DNA from: JACQID01 sp035290885
Lineage (GTDB): Archaea > Aenigmatarchaeota > Aenigmatarchaeia > GW2011-AR5
Assembly: GCA_035290885.1 (NCBI GenBank)
Contig: DATDTL010000056.1
Span: 1 to 8,735 of the forward strand
Reading direction: 5' to 3'
Length of the DNA stretch: 8,735 bases
Shown: positions 5,180 to 8,735 of the stretch, in pieces
Numbering within the stretch: position 1 is the stretch's first letter
How the letters are laid out: every line of letters begins with the position of its first letter
The notes under the pieces: model-generated
Seen by the model: the letters and a program-made list of their open reading frames with translations, nothing else
Told to the model about the DNA's origin: nothing
Databases searched by the model: none
Position numbers and translations under genes: made by a program

Positions 5180-5605
5180 TCAGATGTCCAGTATCACGAA
5201 CGCCTTCCACGCACCTTTTTCTTCTTTTACTTTAAACATATGGTAGGTCACGGCTTTCACGTCCACGCCGTGCGCTTGCTTCGTGAAATTCAGCTTGTCG
5301 CCTTTTGCAGTGCATTTGAGCATGGCGCCTTTTTTCTTGACAGTGAACGACTTGAACAGCAGAAGCTCGGCGTCCTTTATGTATATTATTTCGTTTAGGA
5401 AGTTGAAGAGCAGCTTTTCGGGCGTGTCACCTTTGACAACGAAGGATTTTGTTTTCTTGTCTTCCAGCGTTCTTGGATTTACCATTATGCTTGTTGTGGC
5501 TTCAGCCGCGGAAACGCACATCTCCTCAAACGTCTTGCCTTCGGCTTCAAACGCAACGTCGGCCGTGGCAACATCCTCGCGGATTTTGTAGGGCATGATA
5601 ATCAT
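5180..5605 (-). CDS. Archease
   Basis: 141 residues, full length for the family. Archease is the small metal-binding cofactor that lets the RtcB RNA ligase turn over in tRNA splicing and RNA repair; in some archaea it has also been linked to tRNA methylation. Visible family features: the TADVAFEAEG segment (D16 is the N-terminal metal ligand), FEEMCVSAAEATTSIM helix, GDTPEKLLFNFLNEIIYIKD, HGVDVKAVTYHMFKV (112-126) and the C-terminal WKAFVILDI with D140, the second metal ligand. Oddity: the usual His in 'DHTAD' is replaced by Ala (VATAD). ATGs at 5605 and 5596 are both possible; the second gives MPYKI, closer to the family's usual beginning. It follows the CysRS-like gene by 24 nt on the same strand, so cotranscription is likely. 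RtcB is not in the window. Confidence 0.88.
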   Translation of the reverse strand: MIIMPYKIREDVATADVAFEAEGKTFEEMCVSAAEATTSIMVNPRTLEDKKTKSFVVKGDTPEKLLFNFLNEIIYIKDAELLLFKSFTVKKKGAMLKCTAKGDKLNFTKQAHGVDVKAVTYHMFKVKEEKGAWKAFVILDI

Positions 5606-5629
5606 AGCCGTGGAAAAGGATAAAGCCCT

Positions 5630-6790
5630 TCAGTATTCGGCCCGCAATCCCAATATGGCAAAGGCCCGGGATAGGAAAGCCTTGGCTGTTGATATGTTTT
5701 GTCCCGAACGCATGGACGCCGCCAATTTTTCCAAAACATGCAGCGCCGCGCCGGTCTGCATATCGTCGTCCAGAAGCCTGAAGAATTCTTTTTTGTAAGT
5801 TGACGAGTCGAATGATTTTGTTCCCGACTGTAGATTCCATACAGCGTTGAGCTTCTCATTCATCTTGGCCGCTCTTTGCATGCCATCTTCGGTGAACTCC
5901 CATTCCTCCCTGTAATGATGCAGCAGTATCGCTATTCTCACGGCGTTCACGGAATGCTTTTTCAACAAATCTTCGACCATGACAAGGTTTCCAAGTGACT
6001 TGGACATCTTCCTGCCCTGATAGAACACCATCGCCTGATGCGCCCATATAGTGCCGCGGTATACCGCCGGATCTTGGGCTATCTCGCATTCGTGATGGGG
6101 AAACGTAAGATCGCCTCCTCCGCCGTGGACAGCAACTTTTTTCAGGTATTTTTTGGCCATTGCAGTGCATTCTATGTGCCAGCCGGGGCGGCCCTTGCCC
6201 CAAGGAGACGCCCAAGACGGCTCGCCTTCGGCGGAGCGCTGCCATAGAACGAAGTCCAGAGGATCTTTCTTGTTCGTGTCAGCAGGATTGTTGCCGCGTT
6301 CGTTTGCCATGGAGAGCATTTCGGATTTCTTCAGCTTGCTGAGCTTTCCGAAGTCCTTGAACGCCGAGACAGAGAAATATACGTTGCCGTTATTTTCGTA
6401 TGCCATGCCTTTGCTTATAAGGCTCTTGGCTATGGCGATCATCTCTATGATGTGGTCGGTGGCGCGGCAATAGATGTCCGGGCGTTCCATGTTCAAGGCG
6501 TCCATCTGCCCGAGAAAATATCGTATGTTCTCGTTGCCAAGCTCTTTCCAGTTCTTTCCGGTTTGCTTTGCTTTCTTGAGCATGTCGTCGTCTATGTCCG
6601 TGACGTTCTGGACGTACGATACCTTGCCGCCAAGATGGCGCATGTATCTCATCAGCACGTCGTAGAAAACGTACAGGGAAGCGTGTCCGAGATGCGCGAC
6701 GTCGTAGGGCGTTATGCCGCAGACGTATATGCCCGCCCGCCCGGGCACGGGCTCTTTCTTTTGCGTCATGGCATTGTAAAGGCGGAGCAT
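5630..6790 (-). CDS. Cysteinyl-tRNA synthetase-like ligase lacking the C-terminal domain (MshC-like layout)
   Basis: 386 residues of class Ia CysRS type. Present: zinc ligands C24 (YVCGITPYD), C208 (GWHIEC), H232 and E236 (FPHHECE), which select cysteine; the HIGH equivalent HLGH (33-36); VQNVTDIDDD (60-69); SWASPWGKGRPGWHIEC (192-208); and KMSKS (261-265). Activation of cysteine with ATP should therefore work. Only about 120 residues follow KMSKS, against about 190 in E. coli CysS: the C-terminal anticodon-region domain is absent and the gene stops cleanly 24 nt before archease. MshC, the mycothiol enzyme joining cysteine to a glucosaminyl-inositol, has the same shortened layout and shares TPYD.xHLGHA and KMSKS.GNLV, yet the region around DFVLWQRSAEGEPSW looks like true CysRS. 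So it may charge tRNA with a reduced enzyme or make a cysteinyl-amine. The start is set by a TATA box 25 nt upstream and by the family-typical MLRLYN. Confidence 0.85.
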   Translation of the reverse strand: MLRLYNAMTQKKEPVPGRAGIYVCGITPYDVAHLGHASLYVFYDVLMRYMRHLGGKVSYVQNVTDIDDDMLKKAKQTGKNWKELGNENIRYFLGQMDALNMERPDIYCRATDHIIEMIAIAKSLISKGMAYENNGNVYFSVSAFKDFGKLSKLKKSEMLSMANERGNNPADTNKKDPLDFVLWQRSAEGEPSWASPWGKGRPGWHIECTAMAKKYLKKVAVHGGGGDLTFPHHECEIAQDPAVYRGTIWAHQAMVFYQGRKMSKSLGNLVMVEDLLKKHSVNAVRIAILLHHYREEWEFTEDGMQRAAKMNEKLNAVWNLQSGTKSFDSSTYKKEFFRLLDDDMQTGAALHVLEKLAASMRSGQNISTAKAFLSRAFAILGLRAEY

Positions 6791-6802
6791 AAAATAACAT
6801 TT

Positions 6803-6872
6803 GACGGCAACTATTTAGTATTTTGGGCCGTCATTTGCCCAAAAAGCAGTAAGTCGTCACAGGATGTTGTGA
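6803..6872. other. Cluster of dyads in the divergent promoter region
   Basis: Three inverted repeats lie between the divergent genes: GACGGC/GCCGTC (6803-6808 and 6827-6832) around the leftward TATA box; TTTTGGG/CCCAAAA (6821-6827 and 6838-6844), overlapping the first, so in RNA the two would exclude each other; and TCACA/TGTGA (6857-6861 and 6868-6872). They may be regulator-binding sites. No known operator is recognised. Apart from promoters and dyads, the 182-bp gap 6791-6972 shows no gene. Confidence 0.35.
6811..6820 (-). promoter_or_regulatory. TATA box of the CysRS-like gene
   Basis: Minus-strand TACTAAATAG, centred about 25 nt from the ATG at 6790 (leaderless spacing). It is bracketed by the inverted repeat GACGGC (6803-6808) and GCCGTC (6827-6832), a possible operator that would cover the promoter. 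Confidence 0.6.
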
Positions 6873-6895
6873 TTGCATCGCATGGAACGCAACCT

Positions 6896-6930
6896 GTCGG
6901 CTTTTTCCGGGCTTATTGGGCAAAGCCGAC
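6896..6930. repeat. Perfect 9-bp inverted repeat upstream of the coiled-coil gene
   Basis: GTCGGCTTT (6896-6904) and AAAGCCGAC (6922-6930), with a 17-nt spacer, ending 11 bp before the rightward TATA box. It could be an operator or a very small element. Read from the right, its arm continues GGCTTTGCCC, similar to the ends of the elements at 1670-1766 and 2366-2421. Confidence 0.45.
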
Positions 6931-6941
6931 CGCCAGAAAAA

Positions 6942-6950
6942 TTATTTATA
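6942..6950 (+). promoter_or_regulatory. TATA box of the coiled-coil protein gene
   Basis: TTATTTATA preceded by an A-rich stretch, centred about 27 nt before the ATG at 6973. This predicts a leaderless mRNA and rules out the longer reading frame that opens at 6916. Confidence 0.65.
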
Positions 6951-6972
6951 CCATCCCGTGCATTATTATCAA

Positions 6973-8349
6973 ATGACGTTTCGCCCTTTCTTTGCCCTGC
7001 TTCTTGCAGCGGTTTTGATAATCAGCTTAAGCTATCCAGTGATGGCGCAGGGCGCTGATGACATGCCTGCAAGGCCGGTTGCAGAAAGGATAAAGAACAT
7101 GCACAATGAAAAGCTTGATGCATTGGATGAAAAGGCAAAAGAGAGTCTTAATAGTCTCAATGAACGGGCGCTTGACAAGGTTCAGAACCTTGAAAAGAGG
7201 AGCATAGAGAAAATCGCAACATTAGAAAAGCAGGCAGTCAGGAAAATAACTTCCGTTTCCAGGGAACGCCTTGATGCGGTATCCATGCTTGACGAGGAAA
7301 GGCTGAACAAACTTGCAAAGTTAGGCAATGCGAGAATAAAAGAACTTTCACAAATGGACGAGGAAACATTGCGCGAGAAAATCGATTCAATAACGGTTTC
7401 TGCCGTTCCGAAAGAGATGATGCTCAAGGCCCGCGCCATTCCTGCGGCTTCCGTTGCCGAGGCGGCTGAAAGGCTCGGGATTGCGAAGCAGCTTCTTGCA
7501 TCGGCCCGTGACAGGGTGGCGGACAGGGCCGCGGAACTCAAGTCCATAAAATCGCAGGTAGCAACGTGCCGCGAATCCAACGGCACGGATTGCGAAGAAA
7601 TAATGCAAAAATCTTTCGATAATGCCAAGATCATTGTAACAGGCTCTGCCGACAAAGCCATAGAGGCGCTGAAAAAGGCGAAAGCCCGTATAGAGGGAAG
7701 CGAAACGATGGACGCGGCCGGCGCTGAAGCGGCCATCGTGGAGATAGACGCTGCGATTGCGTCGCTCGAAAGCGCAAAATCGCAGGCCGAATCCGCGGAA
7801 ACCGTGGCGCAGCTGAAAGAAGCGGCAAGCGGGGTAAAATCCGTATGGAGAAACGCCGAAGACATGCTGAAATTGCACATTGCAAAAGCGGCGTACGCCG
7901 GAACGGGTTTCACGGTCAAGAGGCTCTCCCATGCTGAAAACAGGCTGGAGTGGATATTGGCTTACGCTGACGGGCAGGGAATAGACACATCCGGTCTTGA
8001 TGCAAAGGCAAGCGAGTTCTCGGCTGCAGTCGAAAAGGCGCGCGCAAAGGCCGAAGAATCGGGAAAGAAAATCGCCGAAGCCCGAGACGCGAGGGAGGCT
8101 GCATTGGCCGACGGCAACGTCACCGACGAAGAGAAGGCGGCCGTGAAGAAACTGATTGGCGAGAGCTCAGCACTGCTGAAGGAAGCCAATGCCGCGGCAA
8201 AGGAAGCCCACGCTATATTGGCGGAGATAGCGAAGACGATAAGGGAATCATACAAGGAGATAAAAGTCACGGAGTCGCAGATAGTCAACGCGGAAGACGA
8301 GCTTCCTGAAGAAATAGGCGAGCCTGAAGCCGTCGAAGTAACTGGATAA
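6973..8349 (+). CDS. Secreted coiled-coil protein with 11-residue repeats
   Basis: 458 residues from the ATG at 6973, chosen because it starts a signal peptide (MTFRPFFALLLAAVLIISLS, then YPVMAQG; likely cleaved after the Ala of VMA, about residue 25) and lies 27 nt from a TATA box. The mature protein is almost wholly helical and rich in Ala, Glu, Lys, Ser and Asp. Residues 48-135 are eight consecutive 11-residue repeats. Then come further Ala-rich helices with heptad-like spacing (160-300), one Cys pair C199/C207 within CRESNGTDC that could form a disulfide across a helix turn, a segment with WRNAEDMLKLHIAKAAYAG, the motif RLEWILAYADGQGIDTSGL (324-342), and an acidic tail. There is no membrane anchor or sorting signal at the end, so it is exported or held by partners. 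The family is unrecognised; similar long helical secreted proteins occur in uncultivated archaea. It may be a surface or envelope spacer and is probably cotranscribed with the next lipoprotein gene. Confidence 0.8.
   Translation: MTFRPFFALLLAAVLIISLSYPVMAQGADDMPARPVAERIKNMHNEKLDALDEKAKESLNSLNERALDKVQNLEKRSIEKIATLEKQAVRKITSVSRERLDAVSMLDEERLNKLAKLGNARIKELSQMDEETLREKIDSITVSAVPKEMMLKARAIPAASVAEAAERLGIAKQLLASARDRVADRAAELKSIKSQVATCRESNGTDCEEIMQKSFDNAKIIVTGSADKAIEALKKAKARIEGSETMDAAGAEAAIVEIDAAIASLESAKSQAESAETVAQLKEAASGVKSVWRNAEDMLKLHIAKAAYAGTGFTVKRLSHAENRLEWILAYADGQGIDTSGLDAKASEFSAAVEKARAKAEESGKKIAEARDAREAALADGNVTDEEKAAVKKLIGESSALLKEANAAAKEAHAILAEIAKTIRESYKEIKVTESQIVNAEDELPEEIGEPEAVEVTG
7114..7377 (+). 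repeat. Eight hendecad (11-residue) repeats in the coiled-coil protein
   Basis: Residues 48-135 divide without gaps into eight 11-residue units, including LDALDEKAKES, LNSLNERALDK, VQNLEKRSIEK and IATLEKQAVRK. Each has Leu/Val/Ile at position 1, Leu/Val/Met at 4 and a small or aliphatic residue at 8 or 9. Hendecads give nearly straight or slightly right-handed coiled coils rather than the usual left-handed heptad type. The DNA has diverged between units, so the repeat is maintained at protein level. Confidence 0.75.
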
Positions 8350-8350
8350 T

Positions 8351-8354
8351 GGTG
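8351..8354 (+). promoter_or_regulatory. Ribosome-binding site of the lipoprotein gene
   Basis: GGTG, five bases before the ATG at 8360 and just after the preceding stop. It supports translation of this second cistron from a shared mRNA, unlike the leaderless first gene. Confidence 0.5.
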
Positions 8355-8359
8355 TAATA

Positions 8360-8572
8360 ATGAAAATGCTGTTCGTTTTGATGGTCGGAATCCTTCTGGT
8401 TTCGGGATGCACAAGCAGTCAACCTGTAATTCCGGCGGATACTGCGACAGAGAATTCTCCCGACACGACCGCGCAGATTATAAGCGAGGCGGATGCCGCG
8501 CAGGAAGACATCGGCAGCGCGGAGACGGACGACATAACGTCCGACCTTGACGATGTCATCGGGACGATATGA
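8360..8572 (+). CDS. Small acidic lipoprotein
   Basis: 70 residues. The N-terminal signal peptide (MKMLFVLMVGILL) ends in a lipobox, LVSGC, with the lipidated Cys at residue 17. The mature part is about 54 residues, rich in Asp, Glu, Thr and Ala, with a linker-like start (TSSQPVIPADTATENSPD) and an acidic helix or disordered tail (AQEDIGSAETDDITSDLDD). No domain is recognised. It begins 10 nt after the coiled-coil gene and probably works at the outer face of the same membrane; as a tethered acidic peptide it might hold the neighbour's basic helical segments, but that is inference. Confidence 0.7.
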   Translation: MKMLFVLMVGILLVSGCTSSQPVIPADTATENSPDTTAQIISEADAAQEDIGSAETDDITSDLDDVIGTI

Positions 8573-8592
8573 GGACGTAAAATAAATAAAAG

Positions 8593-8733
8593 TCAGTGGT
8601 ACAGTTTTTCGGCTGTATTTACGATGAGTTCGGTTTTAATATTTTTTACAACCCGCATATCGAAAGCCACACGCTTAAGCCGGCGGAACCGCCGGCTAAT
8701 CTTCGCGAAAACACGAAGATTCAGCGTGGGGAT
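8593..8733 (-). CDS. Possible C-terminal end of a minus-strand gene
   Basis: A minus-strand frame runs open from the right edge for 47 codons to a TGA at 8593-8595. The last residues, RVAFDMRVVKNIKTELIV then NTAEKLYH, look like a natural charged/aliphatic protein end, and the convergent position 20 bp from the lipoprotein stop is typical of this window. Against it: 47 open codons arise easily by chance, the part before is very Arg-rich, and it overlaps strong palindromes that read better as RNA structure. No family recognised. Confidence 0.35.
   Translation of the reverse strand: MPTLNLRVFAKISRRFRRLKRVAFDMRVVKNIKTELIVNTAEKLYH
8635..8643 (+). promoter_or_regulatory. TATA-like box ahead of the structured segment
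   Basis: TTTAATATT followed by a T-run, centred near 8639. With usual spacing, transcription would start near 8665, exactly where the base-paired segment begins. The T-runs at 8605-8609 and 8642-8647 could instead terminate the coiled-coil/lipoprotein transcript. Confidence 0.35.
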
Positions 8734-8735
8734 GA
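8667..8735 (+). ncRNA. Candidate structured RNA or leader (three-way junction), cut by the window edge
   Basis: A closing stem CACGCT (8670-8675) with AGCGTG (8723-8728), plus outer pairs CC (8667-8668) with GG (8730-8731), encloses two strong hairpins: AGCCGGCGG/CCGCCGGCT (8678-8697) and AATCTTCG/CGAAGATT (8698-8721). Together they form a compact three-way junction with almost no unpaired bases outside the loops. A TATA-like box sits about 26 nt upstream of the first pair. It could be a small RNA or a 5' leader, since an ATG follows at 8732 after GTGGGG. No known RNA family recognised; it competes with the minus-strand coding reading of the same bases. Confidence 0.35.

Noticed and set aside
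7182..7919. Long minus-strand open frame (245 codons) inside the coiled-coil gene
   Set aside because: It is Ser/Ala/Phe-rich and is the antisense shadow of a gene with a signal peptide, promoter and clear repeats on the plus strand.
8624..8735. Plus-strand frame open to the window end from the ATG at 8624
   Set aside because: The product is a random-looking, Arg-rich sequence; 37 open codons are not significant and part of the frame is palindromic DNA.
1..8735. tRNA or rRNA genes
   Set aside because: No cloverleaf with GGTTCRA-type T-loop or conserved rRNA segment was found by eye in the gaps between genes.

Overview
The window looks archaeal. Most genes have an AT-rich TATA-like box centred about 22-28 nt upstream of the start codon, which implies leaderless or nearly leaderless mRNAs. 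It also carries an archease and a membrane-anchored archaeal-style methyltransferase. Base composition is moderate, roughly half G+C by eye, with one clearly AT-richer gene pair. No gene fixes the lineage. Small genes, overlapping stops and a secreted coiled-coil protein would fit a DPANN-type or related uncultivated archaeon, but that is a weak inference.

Left part (1-1631). The 3' end of a CcdA/DsbD-like thiol-disulfide membrane transporter is followed at once by a stand-alone ATP-cone protein. Next, behind its own TATA box, comes a flavin-binding split-barrel (pyridoxamine 5'-phosphate oxidase-like) gene whose first half is broken by three frameshifts. Its intact 3' end overlaps by 4 bp the end of a convergent gene for a membrane-anchored SAM-dependent methyltransferase resembling the FAM173/ATPSCKMT lysine methyltransferases.

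Middle part (1632-3360). Two minus-strand membrane proteins, one resembling an ECF transporter S component and one EamA/DMT transporter, are each followed directly downstream of the stop codon by a short inverted-repeat element. One is a 97-bp imperfect palindrome with 11-bp perfect ends. The other is a 56-bp element with 13-bp perfect ends and a 9-bp target duplication, a clean MITE-type insertion. Both have ends containing GCTTTG.

Minus-strand gene run (3418-6790). Reading leftward: a cysteinyl-tRNA synthetase-like protein, archease, a D-2-hydroxyacid dehydrogenase, then an AT-rich nucleotidyltransferase-fold gene overlapping a small partner gene. The CysRS-like protein has all zinc and ATP-binding motifs but lacks the C-terminal tRNA-binding domain, as in the mycothiol enzyme MshC. 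It is the most interesting gene here because it may be a cysteine ligase acting on something other than tRNA.

Right part (6791-8735). A 182-bp divergent promoter region contains several dyads. It drives the CysRS-like gene leftward and, rightward, a secreted 458-residue coiled-coil protein with eight consecutive 11-residue repeats, followed by a tiny acidic lipoprotein, probably cotranscribed. The last 140 bp hold either the 3' end of a convergent minus-strand gene or the start of a structured plus-strand RNA (two strong hairpins inside a closing stem, behind a TATA-like box). The window edge prevents a decision.
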